This document shows positions 1 to 6,350 of a DNA stretch of 9,134 nt, in pieces (the first letter of the stretch is position 1; each line of letters opens with the position of its first letter). Position numbers and translations under genes: made by a program. The DNA lies in assembly GCA_937952995.1 (NCBI GenBank), contig CALFYB010000195.1, positions 1-9,134 on the forward strand, written 5' to 3'. Below the pieces are notes generated by a model. That model was not told where the DNA came from. It did not search any database and saw only the letters and a list, made by a program, of their open reading frames with translations. This DNA is from an uncultured Caulobacteraceae bacterium (GTDB lineage Bacteria > Pseudomonadota > Alphaproteobacteria > Caulobacterales > Caulobacteraceae).

Positions 1-362
1 ACGGCGGGGGCGACGGCGGCGGCGGCGAACAGGGTCACGAAGCGAAGGTGGAGCCTAGAGCCCGCATCCTTGGACTGTGTCGCCAAGCGCACAACGCGCC
101 ATCCCACCGCACTCACCAATGCGAGGATCAGCAGCAGATTAACAATGAGGAGGGCGAGGACCGCCCGGCTCGCAGGACCGATAGGCCCTTCACCGGGCGC
201 AGATGAGGCCAACGACACCGCAACGACAGTCAAGATGCAGGCTAGAGCGTAGCCAAGGCCGAGGCCGTAGCGAATGCGCATGATCTCGCCAACGCGCACC
301 CTCAACCGGCTCATCAGCACGGTGGGATCAAACAGCCTTTGACGAAGGGCGTCATCACTCAT
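1..362 (-). CDS. ntrY: NtrY, nitrogen-regulation sensor histidine kinase, N-terminal part (runs off left edge)
   Basis: An open frame without a stop reads leftward from an ATG at 362-360 for 120 codons to the window edge. It begins MSDDALRQRL and has two hydrophobic segments (about residues 34-53 and 68-88). These are followed by WRVVRLATQSKDAGSRLHLRFV (88-109, partly shown: key residues W88, R89, G101, S102, R103, H105, R107) and the start of a third membrane segment ending LFAAAAVAPA. A basic G-S-R-L-H-L-R stretch between the second and third helices, followed by L-F and a proline, is typical of NtrY kinases. The position just downstream of ntrC also fits, since alphaproteobacteria usually have ntrB-ntrC-ntrY-ntrX. 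The periplasmic, HAMP, PAS and kinase domains lie outside the window. The ATG has no clear Shine-Dalgarno sequence, so the exact start is uncertain; ATG codons at residues 17 and 28 are alternatives. NtrY is an inner-membrane kinase paired with the regulator NtrX. Confidence 0.85.
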   Translation of the reverse strand, partial: MSDDALRQRLFDPTVLMSRLRVRVGEIMRIRYGLGLGYALACILTVVAVSLASSAPGEGPIGPASRAVLALLIVNLLLILALVSAVGWRVVRLATQSKDAGSRLHLRFVTLFAAAAVAPA

Positions 363-397
363 GATGTGAGAGTAAGAGCAACTGTGCCCTATTTTCA

Positions 398-420
398 ACA
401 CCCATGTTGCCGATGGGCGT
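398..420 (-). other. Imperfect hairpin between ntrC and ntrY
   Basis: In the 121-base gap between the ntrC stop and the ntrY start, the minus strand reads ACGCCCAT, a 7-base loop, then ATGGGTGT. This forms an 8-pair stem with one G-U pair. No T-run follows on either strand, so it does not look like a complete intrinsic terminator. It could be an RNA processing or attenuation element, or chance. On the same strand just upstream, at 444-449, lies TATAAA, a plausible -10 box without a convincing -35. A separate ntrY promoter is therefore possible but not shown. Confidence 0.25.
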
Positions 421-483
421 CAATAGTGACCATCAGTCTCAGATTTATAGGCCTTTGGCACTCATGAACTGTGACAATCCTGT

Positions 484-1902
484 TTAGCGCTTGGGCTTGG
501 CCATATTGACCCCGAGATCTTGGATCTTTTTGCGCAGAGTATTGCGGTTCAGACCGAGAATCTCTGCCGCTCGCACCTGATTGCCGCGCGTGGCGTTGAG
601 GGTCAGCTTGATCAGCGGGGCCTCCATCTCCATCAGGATGCGGTCATAGAGACCGACAGCGGGGATGCCGTCCGGTTGATCGGCAAAATGACGGCTGAGA
701 TAGCGCTCAATCAAGCCGGACAGGGTGATTGGCCCCTCTTCTGTCACCTGGGCCGGACTATGGTCCTGCAATTCGCGCTCGATGATCCGGGCGGTGATCA
801 GGTCTTCGCCATAGAGGGCGCAGATGCGGCGGATCAGGTTTTCAAGCTCACGAACATTGCCGGGCCAGCTGTGGATCTTCAGTCGCTCAAGCGCGTTTTG
901 ATCGATCGTCTTGGACGGCAGGCCTTCGCGATTGGCGCGTAGCAGGAACGAGCGGGCGAGGTCTGGAATATCCTCGGTGCGATCCCGCAGAGGCGGTAGC
1001 CGAACCGGCGCGACATTGAGCCGGAAAAAGAGGTCCTCGCGGAACAGTCCCTGCTGGATCAAACCCCGCAGATCGCGATTGGTGGCCGCAATGATCCGAA
1101 CATTGGGGCGGCGGTTGGTCTTTGGGTTCAGTGCCGACTCCGAGCCATCAATGACCCGCAGCAACCTAGTCTGGGCATCGAGCGGCATGTCGCCAATCTC
1201 GTCGAGGAACAGGGTGCCGCCGTCAGCCTCAACCAGCTTGCCGCTCTCGCCCTCACCGCGTCCGAACAGTTCGGTCTCGACCCGCTCACGGGGCGTGGCG
1301 GCGAGGTTGATGACCACGAACTTGCCATCGCGGCGACGTCCCAGATCGTGCAGGGCGCGGGCGACCAGTTCCTTGCCGGTTCCGGACTCGCCCAGGATCA
1401 AGGTGGTTAGGTCTGCACCGACCAGGCGCGCGATGGTCCGATAGACCTCTTGCATTGGCGCGGAACGCCCGATCAGCGGCAGGCGCTCGTCACGCACAGC
1501 GCGCGCTTGAGCCTTAGCCGCTTCACCATCGGCAGGACGAGAAAGCGCCCGCTTGGCCGCAGCGGTCATATCGTCGAGGTCAAAGGGTTTGGGGATATAT
1601 TCAAAGGCCCCAACCTCGGCGGCATTCACAGCCGTGACCAAGGTGTTCTGCGCACTCATGACAATGACCGGCAACTTGGGCCGATCCTTGCGGATGCGTG
1701 GCAGGACATCGAAGACGTTCTCGTCGGGCATGACCACGTCGGTGATCACCAGATCGCCCTCCCCGTCCGAGACCCACTTCAACAGGGTCGTAGCATTACC
1801 GGTGGCCCGCACCTGATAGCCGAGCCGGGTAAAGGCTTGGCTGAGCACCAACCGGATGGACGCATCATCATCGGCGATCAAAATCTTGTGGTGTGCGGAC
1901 AT
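484..1902 (-). CDS. ntrC: NtrC, nitrogen-regulation response regulator (AAA+ enhancer-binding family) lacking GAFTGA
   Basis: This 472-residue protein has the three NtrC parts. The receiver (about 5-118) has the acidic cluster DDD at 11-13, phospho-acceptor D55 in VITDVVMPD, and the conserved lysine in PKPFD near 105. The AAA+ domain (about 143-375) has Walker A GESGTGKE at 171-178, Walker B LFLDEIGD with D234/E235, sensor I near N275, FRED and FRLN arginines (R288, R294), and WPGNVREL at 346-353. The C-terminal Fis-type helix-turn-helix (about 430-465) includes NQVRAAEILGLNRNTLRKKI. NtrB phosphorylates it and it controls nitrogen-assimilation genes. The odd point: after ELFG (211-214) comes RGEGESGKLVE and then ADGGTLFLDE, so GAFTGA and about eight residues are absent. 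The domain probably keeps ATP binding but not standard sigma-54 activation. AAGG seven bases before the ATG supports the start. It lies 50 bases after ntrB, presumably in one operon. Confidence 0.97.
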   Translation of the reverse strand: MSAHHKILIADDDASIRLVLSQAFTRLGYQVRATGNATTLLKWVSDGEGDLVITDVVMPDENVFDVLPRIRKDRPKLPVIVMSAQNTLVTAVNAAEVGAFEYIPKPFDLDDMTAAAKRALSRPADGEAAKAQARAVRDERLPLIGRSAPMQEVYRTIARLVGADLTTLILGESGTGKELVARALHDLGRRRDGKFVVINLAATPRERVETELFGRGEGESGKLVEADGGTLFLDEIGDMPLDAQTRLLRVIDGSESALNPKTNRRPNVRIIAATNRDLRGLIQQGLFREDLFFRLNVAPVRLPPLRDRTEDIPDLARSFLLRANREGLPSKTIDQNALERLKIHSWPGNVRELENLIRRICALYGEDLITARIIERELQDHSPAQVTEEGPITLSGLIERYLSRHFADQPDGIPAVGLYDRILMEMEAPLIKLTLNATRGNQVRAAEILGLNRNTLRKKIQDLGVNMAKPKR

Positions 1903-1952
1903 GATGGAACCTTATTCAAAATAGAGCGTTAGCGCTGGGGAGGCGCGTAGGG

Positions 1953-3071
1953 TCACGGTTCGATAGGCAGAAGAACACGGAAGGTGGTGCGGCCAGGCTC
2001 GGACTCAAAATCGATCATGCCGCCGTGGGCCACTACCAGCTTGGACACCAAGGCCAGCCCTAGCCCGGCCCCAAAGGTCTTGCTGGTCACAAAGGGCTCG
2101 AACAGATGGTCACGCAGGTGCGGCGCGACGCCCGGGCCATTGTCGGTAATCTTGATCTCGAGCGGCGCACCCCGAGGGGTCTGACCACTGGCCGTGCGAA
2201 CCCGAACGCCGTGGCGATAGCCCGTCGAAATGAGGACCTCGCCGCGCCCATCACCGCGCGAGTGGGCCGCTTCGGCCGCGTTCTTCACGAGGTTCAAGAA
2301 AATTTGGATGAGCTGATCCTCGTCGCCATAGGTTGGCGGCAAAGACGGGTCGTAGGTCTCTTTCAAGGTCAGACCGTCAGCCACCCCATTGACGACCAAG
2401 GCCCTGACCCGGTCGAGGACGAGGTGAATATTGACCGGCTCACGCACCGGCGGAGCATTGTCCGAAAAGGCCTCCATCTTGTCGACCAGTCGGCGAATGC
2501 GGTCTGTCTCATCGACAATCAGCTGGGCCAAGGGGGCATCCTCAGCCCGCGCACTGGATTTCAACAGTTGGGCGGCACCGCGAATACCGGCCAGCGGGTT
2601 CTTGATCTCATGGGCCAGCATCCGGCCAAGACCGACAACCGATCGCAGTCCAGCCGAATCCCCAAGCCGTTCTGACCCCAGCGGCGTCAGCCTTGGATGC
2701 AGGGTCAGAAGGATGGAGCCATCCCCCATCGGCGCGGCGGCACCATCGGCCTCAAAGGTCGGTTGGCCAAAAAGGCTGATCTCAAGCCCGCGCTCACGGA
2801 CCCGGGCGTCTTCGGCAATGGCTCGGTCGATCAGCGAAACTAGCGTCGATCCCGTCGGCAAGGCGTCTCGGAACCGGCCACGTGCGAGCAGGCTCAATCC
2901 GTGGCCAAAAAGGGTCTCTGCAGCCTCATTGACCGCAATAATCCCGCCTTCCTCGCCAATCACCAGCGCAGGCTCGGGGCTGAGATCAAAGGCGGTGGCG
3001 CGAAGGCTCTGTTTGGCCTCTGGCATCTTGCCCGGTTTACCAAGGCGGTTGCCACCGCTGCTATAGGTCAT
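1953..3071 (-). CDS. ntrB: NtrB (GlnL), nitrogen-regulation sensor histidine kinase
   Basis: NtrB is the soluble kinase/phosphatase that receives the nitrogen signal through PII proteins and phosphorylates NtrC. With the start used here it has 372 residues and no membrane segment. A PAS-type sensor region (about 25-100) contains SPEPALVIGEEGGIIAVNEAAE-type sequence. The dimerisation/phosphotransfer helix has MLAHEIKNPLAGIRGAAQLL with H154 as the phospho-acceptor. The ATPase domain has the N box FLNLVKNAAEAA (N264), the G1 box TDNGPG (D310) and the G2 box GAGLGLALV (334-342). The frame extends upstream to a TTG at 3101, but the ATG at 3071-3069 overlaps the dusB stop as ATGA, the usual sign of coupled translation, so I prefer it. 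An ATG at 3026 would also keep all domains. No strong ribosome site precedes 3071, consistent with coupling to dusB. ntrC follows after 50 bases. Confidence 0.95.
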   Translation of the reverse strand: MTYSSGGNRLGKPGKMPEAKQSLRATAFDLSPEPALVIGEEGGIIAVNEAAETLFGHGLSLLARGRFRDALPTGSTLVSLIDRAIAEDARVRERGLEISLFGQPTFEADGAAAPMGDGSILLTLHPRLTPLGSERLGDSAGLRSVVGLGRMLAHEIKNPLAGIRGAAQLLKSSARAEDAPLAQLIVDETDRIRRLVDKMEAFSDNAPPVREPVNIHLVLDRVRALVVNGVADGLTLKETYDPSLPPTYGDEDQLIQIFLNLVKNAAEAAHSRGDGRGEVLISTGYRHGVRVRTASGQTPRGAPLEIKITDNGPGVAPHLRDHLFEPFVTSKTFGAGLGLALVSKLVVAHGGMIDFESEPGRTTFRVLLPIEP

Positions 3072-4075
3072 GCGGCAAGACTTTCGTTGTCGGACGTCCA
3101 AAGGGTGGTGAGCCCTTCGATGATCGCTTTGGGATCTTCAAGGCGGCAGAGCGTCGCCTTGGCTTGGCGGCGGATCGCAGGATCGGTTGGCGAGGGCGCG
3201 GCCTCAATGTACCAGCCCAGATGCTTGCGAAAGATGCGAACCCCGTGATGATCGCCATGAAAGGCCAAGGCGGCATCGAAGTGATCTAGGGCAATCGACA
3301 GGCGGCCATCCAAGTCCGGCTCGTCAAAGGCTTCGCCGCGAAGGCCCGCTGATAGGGCTGACGCAATCCATGGCCGCCCATAGGCCCCTCGCCCGATCAT
3401 CACCCCGTCTGCCCCGGACACCTCTAGCGCCGTCTTTGCAGAGGCCAAGTCGACCACGTCTCCGTTGACGATCACGGGGATGGACACAGCGTCCTTGACC
3501 AGGCGAACGCCCGCCCAGTTGGCTTGGCCCTTATAGAACTGAGACCGGGTACGGCCGTGGATGGTGACGGCCTTGACCCCAGCGGCCTGCGCGCGCTGCG
3601 CCAATTCCGGCGCATTGCAGCTATTTTCGTCCCAGCCGAGCCGCATCTTGACGGTCACGGGCACATCGACGGCATCGACGACAGACCGGATCAGGCTTTC
3701 GGCCAAATCAAGATCGCGCATCAGAGCCGACCCAGACAGGGCTCCGGTGACTTCCTTGGCGGGACAACCCATATTGATATCGATGATTTGGGCCCCAGCG
3801 CTTTGGGCTAGCCGAGCGCCTTCCGCCATCCATTGAGCCTCACGGCCAACCAGTTGCATGACCATCAGGTGAGAGCCTTCACCAATGGCTGCGCGGCGCA
3901 TAACGTCGGGGCGTCCTTTGGCTAGGTCAGCGCAGGCGACCATCTCGGTCGCCACATAAGAAGCGCCCTGTTTTAGAGCCGTCATCCGAAATGGCAGGTC
4001 GCTGACGCCTGTCATTGGCGCAAGGAACACTCGACCTAGAACGGTTTCGGACCCGATGGATAGACTATCGCCCAT
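3068..4075 (-). CDS. dusB: DusB, tRNA-dihydrouridine synthase (NifR3 family)
   Basis: This flavoenzyme reduces specific uridines in the tRNA D-loop to dihydrouridine using FMN and NADPH. The 335-residue protein begins with an FMN-binding TIM barrel: LAPMTGVSDLPFR (18-30), TEMV (43-46), MQLVGRE (73-79), and DINMGCPAKEV (99-109) with catalytic C104. These are followed by VKMRLGWDE (142-150), IHGRTRSQFYKG (172-183, phosphate/tRNA contacts), VNGDV (203-207) and GVMIGRGAYGRPW (224-236). A helical C-terminal domain follows (about 245-335). Length and motifs are normal for DusB. It is the first gene of the dusB-ntrB-ntrC-ntrY group, an order long known in alphaproteobacteria, where the gene was called nifR3. 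A good ribosome site, GAGGTGA, sits seven bases before the ATG. Its stop overlaps the ntrB start, so dusB translation probably sets NtrB output. Confidence 0.97.
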   Translation of the reverse strand: MGDSLSIGSETVLGRVFLAPMTGVSDLPFRMTALKQGASYVATEMVACADLAKGRPDVMRRAAIGEGSHLMVMQLVGREAQWMAEGARLAQSAGAQIIDINMGCPAKEVTGALSGSALMRDLDLAESLIRSVVDAVDVPVTVKMRLGWDENSCNAPELAQRAQAAGVKAVTIHGRTRSQFYKGQANWAGVRLVKDAVSIPVIVNGDVVDLASAKTALEVSGADGVMIGRGAYGRPWIASALSAGLRGEAFDEPDLDGRLSIALDHFDAALAFHGDHHGVRIFRKHLGWYIEAAPSPTDPAIRRQAKATLCRLEDPKAIIEGLTTLWTSDNESLAA

Positions 4076-4082
4076 TTATTAG

Positions 4083-4089
4083 TCACCTC
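4083..4089 (-). promoter_or_regulatory. Shine-Dalgarno sequence of dusB
   Basis: The minus strand reads GAGGTGA with seven bases to the ATG at 4075. This fixes the dusB start. It is the only strong ribosome site near the dusB-ntrB junction, since ntrB has only the ATGA overlap. Confidence 0.7.
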
Positions 4090-4123
4090 GTAAGCCCAGT
4101 TTTTAGGCAGATAAATCGATGCC

Positions 4124-4136
4124 GTCTAGTCTAGAC
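4124..4136. promoter_or_regulatory. Perfect palindrome, possible operator
   Basis: GTCTAG-T-CTAGAC is an exact inverted repeat of six bases per arm around a single T. It contains two CTAG tetramers and lies 30 bases before the ispDF start and 49 bases before the dusB start. Such a site midway between divergent genes could bind a dimeric regulator acting on both. I do not recognise it as the site of a known regulator, and the arms are too short for a stable RNA hairpin terminator. Confidence 0.35.
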
Positions 4137-4165
4137 TTTCACCAATTGATGGCCAAAACAGAGAC

Positions 4166-5320
4166 ATGAAATTTTCAGCGATCATTGTTGCAGGCGGCTC
4201 GGGCCAAAGGGCGGGATCAGGCCCCGCAAAACAGTGGCGTCAGGTCGGCGGGCAGCCGGTCTTACGCTGGTCCGTCGCGGCGCTATTACAAGCCGGAGCC
4301 AAGCCACTGCTCGTTGTCATACCTGAGGGCGCTGAGGCCGAAGCCAAGGCTGCACTGACCGGGCTAGAGGGATGGCAGAGCGTTACCGGCGGCGCGCGGC
4401 GCACCGATTCTGTCCGCGCTGGACTGGAAGCCCTTAAGACCTGCCCTCACCCAATCTCTTCGGTTCTGATCCATGACGCGGCGCGCCCCTTTGTTCGCGC
4501 AAGCCATGTCAGCGCACTTCTGGACAAGCTTTCCGAGGCCGAAGGTGCGGTCCCAGCCCTCGCCATGGCGGATAGCCTGAAGCGTCAGGGTGCCGAGGGT
4601 GCCTTAACTGCCGCTCCTCGTGACGGGCTCTATCGGGTTCAGACACCTCAGGCCTTTCGGTTTGAGGCACTGGTCAAGGCCTATGATGCCCTGCCCCTAG
4701 ACGCTGAAATGACCGACGATGCCGGGGTTCTTGAGGCTGCAGGCGGGCGGGTTCTGGCCGTACCGGGCGACCCGATGTTGTTCAAACTGACCTATCCGGA
4801 GGATTTTGCCATGGCCGAGACCCTCGCCGCAGGTCGCCGCGGCGTTCGGACCGGACAGGGCATAGACGCCCATCGGTTTGGCGCGGGCGAGGAACTCTGG
4901 CTGTGCGGCGTGAAGATCGACCATGAGATGGGCCTGATTGGACATTCCGACGCTGATGCTGGGCTCCATGCTCTGACCGATGCTATCCTAGGGGCCATTG
5001 GTGAGGGCGATATCGGCGATCACTTCCCCCCGACCGATCCGCAGTGGCGCGGCGTCGCGTCAGAGGTCTTCCTGCGGCATGCTGCCGATCTGGTTCTGGC
5101 CAAGGGCGGCGTCATCATCAATGTCGATCTGACGCTGATCTGCGAGCGTCCAAAGATCAAACCCCACCGCCAAGCCATGCGCGAACGGGTCGCTGAGATC
5201 CTTGGCCTTCCGCTGGACCGGGTCAGTATCAAGGCCACGACCACGGAAAAGATGGGATTTACGGGCCGAGAAGAGGGTCTGGCGGCTCAGGCCATCGCCT
5301 CTATCGATATGCCGCTCTAG
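4166..5320 (+). CDS. ispDF: IspDF, bifunctional MEP-pathway enzyme (cytidylyltransferase + cyclodiphosphate synthase)
   Basis: One 384-residue chain carries two enzymes of the non-mevalonate isoprenoid pathway. The IspD half (about 1-225) makes CDP-methylerythritol from MEP and CTP. It shows IIVAGGSGQRAGSGPAKQW (6-24, with R15 and K22 for CTP), LIHDAARPFV (101-110), a catalytic arginine at R152 before YRVQTPQAF (156-164), and K207 in FKLTYPEDF. The IspF half (about 227-384) forms the cyclic diphosphate. It has zinc ligands D234 and H236 in GIDAHRF and H268 in GLHALTDAI, plus LIGHSDAD, GDIGDHFPPTD and the KATTTEKMGFTGREEG signature (356-371). The intervening step, IspE, is encoded elsewhere. 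Such fusions are common in alphaproteobacteria. No strong ribosome site precedes the ATG, so a leaderless or coupled start is possible. cinA follows after 73 bases on the same strand. Confidence 0.97.
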   Translation: MKFSAIIVAGGSGQRAGSGPAKQWRQVGGQPVLRWSVAALLQAGAKPLLVVIPEGAEAEAKAALTGLEGWQSVTGGARRTDSVRAGLEALKTCPHPISSVLIHDAARPFVRASHVSALLDKLSEAEGAVPALAMADSLKRQGAEGALTAAPRDGLYRVQTPQAFRFEALVKAYDALPLDAEMTDDAGVLEAAGGRVLAVPGDPMLFKLTYPEDFAMAETLAAGRRGVRTGQGIDAHRFGAGEELWLCGVKIDHEMGLIGHSDADAGLHALTDAILGAIGEGDIGDHFPPTDPQWRGVASEVFLRHAADLVLAKGGVIINVDLTLICERPKIKPHRQAMRERVAEILGLPLDRVSIKATTTEKMGFTGREEGLAAQAIASIDMPL

Positions 5321-5393
5321 CCTCGCTCTTTCATTGTCACTGACAGACGAACGGGCCATGATCCCTAAAGAGCTCTATTAGAAAGACCGCGCC

Positions 5394-5885
5394 ATGTTCC
5401 CCTTAGAAATCGAAACCCTCGCCCGCCTGCTCGTCGATGAGGCGCGGGAGCGTCGGCTTCGGGTCACAACAGCGGAAAGCTGCACCGGCGGGCTAGTTTC
5501 CGCGGCGATTACCGCCATCTCGGGTTCTTCAGACGTGCTCGAACGCAGCTTCGTGACCTATTCCAACCGGGCCAAGTCCGAGATGCTCGATGTTCCGGGC
5601 GATCTGATCGCAGACTATGGCGCAGTATCAGAGCCCGTCGCGCGGATGATGGCCGAGGGGGCCGTCAACAATTCCAACGCCCACATTGCCGTGTCGATCA
5701 CGGGCGTGGCAGGCCCCACCGGCGGCACCACCCTTAAGCCTGTCGGACTGGTTCACTTTGCCACCTTCCGCACCAACCATTCGGTGATCCACCGGGTCGA
5801 GCGCTTTGGCGATCTGGGCCGCACTGAGATCCGCATGGAGGCGGTGAAGGTCGCGCTGGAAATGCTGCGCGACCGTCTGACCTAG
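5394..5885 (+). CDS. cinA: CinA C-terminal-domain protein, probable nicotinamide-nucleotide amidohydrolase (PncC)
   Basis: This 163-residue protein consists only of the CinA C-terminal domain, without the N-terminal molybdopterin-binding-like domain of full CinA. Proteins of this size are known to deamidate nicotinamide mononucleotide to nicotinate mononucleotide, recycling the NMN released by DNA ligase into NAD synthesis. Visible motifs are TAESCTGG (26-33, with the conserved S29, T31 and glycines), VTYSNRAK (54-61, with Y56 and K61), GAVSEPVA (76-83), and SITGVAGPTGG followed by KPVGLV (101-120). The short form is usual in alphaproteobacteria, so it is not a truncation. It probably shares a transcript with ispDF. 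Its stop codon overlaps that of the convergent gene by four bases. The ATG is preceded only by a weak GAAAG. Confidence 0.92.
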   Translation: MFPLEIETLARLLVDEARERRLRVTTAESCTGGLVSAAITAISGSSDVLERSFVTYSNRAKSEMLDVPGDLIADYGAVSEPVARMMAEGAVNNSNAHIAVSITGVAGPTGGTTLKPVGLVHFATFRTNHSVIHRVERFGDLGRTEIRMEAVKVALEMLRDRLT

Positions 5886-6337
5886 GCCTTTGGACTGCCG
5901 TAAAGCTGTTCCGCGCGCTCAACAAAACACTGAATAAGCCGGTCTACAGCACTGTTCATATTGGCTTTTAACAGGGCATCGAGCAGGCGCGTCTTGAACT
6001 CAAAATCGATGCTGAACTCGATCCTTGTCCCGGCAGGGTCTGGATAGAAGGCCCAGACATTGGATAGTTTGCGAAACGGTCCATAGAGCAAGGCCACCTC
6101 GACGCGGCCTTGGTTTTCGTCGCGCAAAACCCGCGTGGCAAACCGTTCACTCAAGAACTTGAACCCTACCCCGGCTTCCGCATCAACTTGGGTGACACCC
6201 GGCGCGCGGGTCGCCGCGTTCCAGGTGCGCATCTGCGTGATCCACGGGATGAAGTCGGGATAGGCCTCGACGTCCCCGACCAGCGCCACCATTTGATCAA
6301 CGCTATAGGGCAAAATCTTCGTCAGAGCGTGGCGCAC
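5882..6337 (-). CDS. COQ10/RatA-like START-domain protein
   Basis: This 151-residue protein belongs to the COQ10/RatA branch of the START (polyketide cyclase-like) fold. Typical sequences are LPYSVDQMVALVGDVEAYPDFIPW (9-32; key residues Y11, S12, V20, D22, Y26, P27, F29, W32), YGPFRKLSNVWAF (85-97) and an FSIDFEFKTRLLDAL stretch (108-122) before the long C-terminal helix ending AEQLYG. In mitochondria COQ10 binds ubiquinone and aids respiration. The E. coli relative RatA was described as a translation inhibitor, and many genomes carry that label. I see no partner antitoxin gene, so the quinone role is more likely. The start is a GTG with AAGG five bases upstream. It begins 13 bases after the lipA stop, so the two are almost certainly co-transcribed. 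Confidence 0.88.
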   Translation of the reverse strand: MRHALTKILPYSVDQMVALVGDVEAYPDFIPWITQMRTWNAATRAPGVTQVDAEAGVGFKFLSERFATRVLRDENQGRVEVALLYGPFRKLSNVWAFYPDPAGTRIEFSIDFEFKTRLLDALLKANMNSAVDRLIQCFVERAEQLYGSPKA

Positions 6338-6350
6338 GTGGGCCTTGATC

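Larger units (their letters stand above)
4076..4165. promoter_or_regulatory. Divergent promoter region between dusB-ntrBC and ispDF
   Basis: This 90-base spacer lies between the start codons of two divergent transcription units, so promoters for both should lie here or just inside the genes. It is visibly more A/T-rich than its surroundings. I could not identify convincing -35/-10 pairs on either strand. It holds the dusB ribosome site, the palindrome at 4124-4136 and a six-codon mini reading frame that ends on the ispDF start. No GANTC (CcrM methylation) site occurs in it. Confidence 0.6.

Noticed and set aside
1..30. GGC-rich near-repeat at the left edge
   Set aside because: It is the alanine run of the ntrY third membrane segment, not a microsatellite.
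70..252. A 60-codon plus-strand frame near the left edge
   Set aside because: The opposite strand encodes the ntrY N terminus; this frame has no features of its own.
520..1932. Several plus-strand reading frames of 140-177 codons opposite ntrC
   Set aside because: They lie antisense to a fully conserved gene, have no recognisable motifs, and are rich in Arg/Ser/Pro as expected from reading a GC-rich gene in the wrong frame.
2106..3066. Plus-strand frames of 189 and 211 codons opposite ntrB
   Set aside because: Shadow frames of the ntrB coding strand; no domain similarity and no ribosome sites.
5358..5381. Seven-codon mini frame (MIPKELY) before cinA
   Set aside because: It ends 12 bases before the cinA ATG, has no ribosome site and does not overlap the start; likely chance.
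5394..5885. Truncated competence gene cinA
   Set aside because: The single-domain form is a known complete enzyme type with its active-site residues intact, so it is not a pseudogene.
5882..6337. RatA-type toxin-antitoxin module
   Set aside because: Only the START-domain gene is present; no antitoxin-like gene adjoins it and the neighbours are lipA and cinA.
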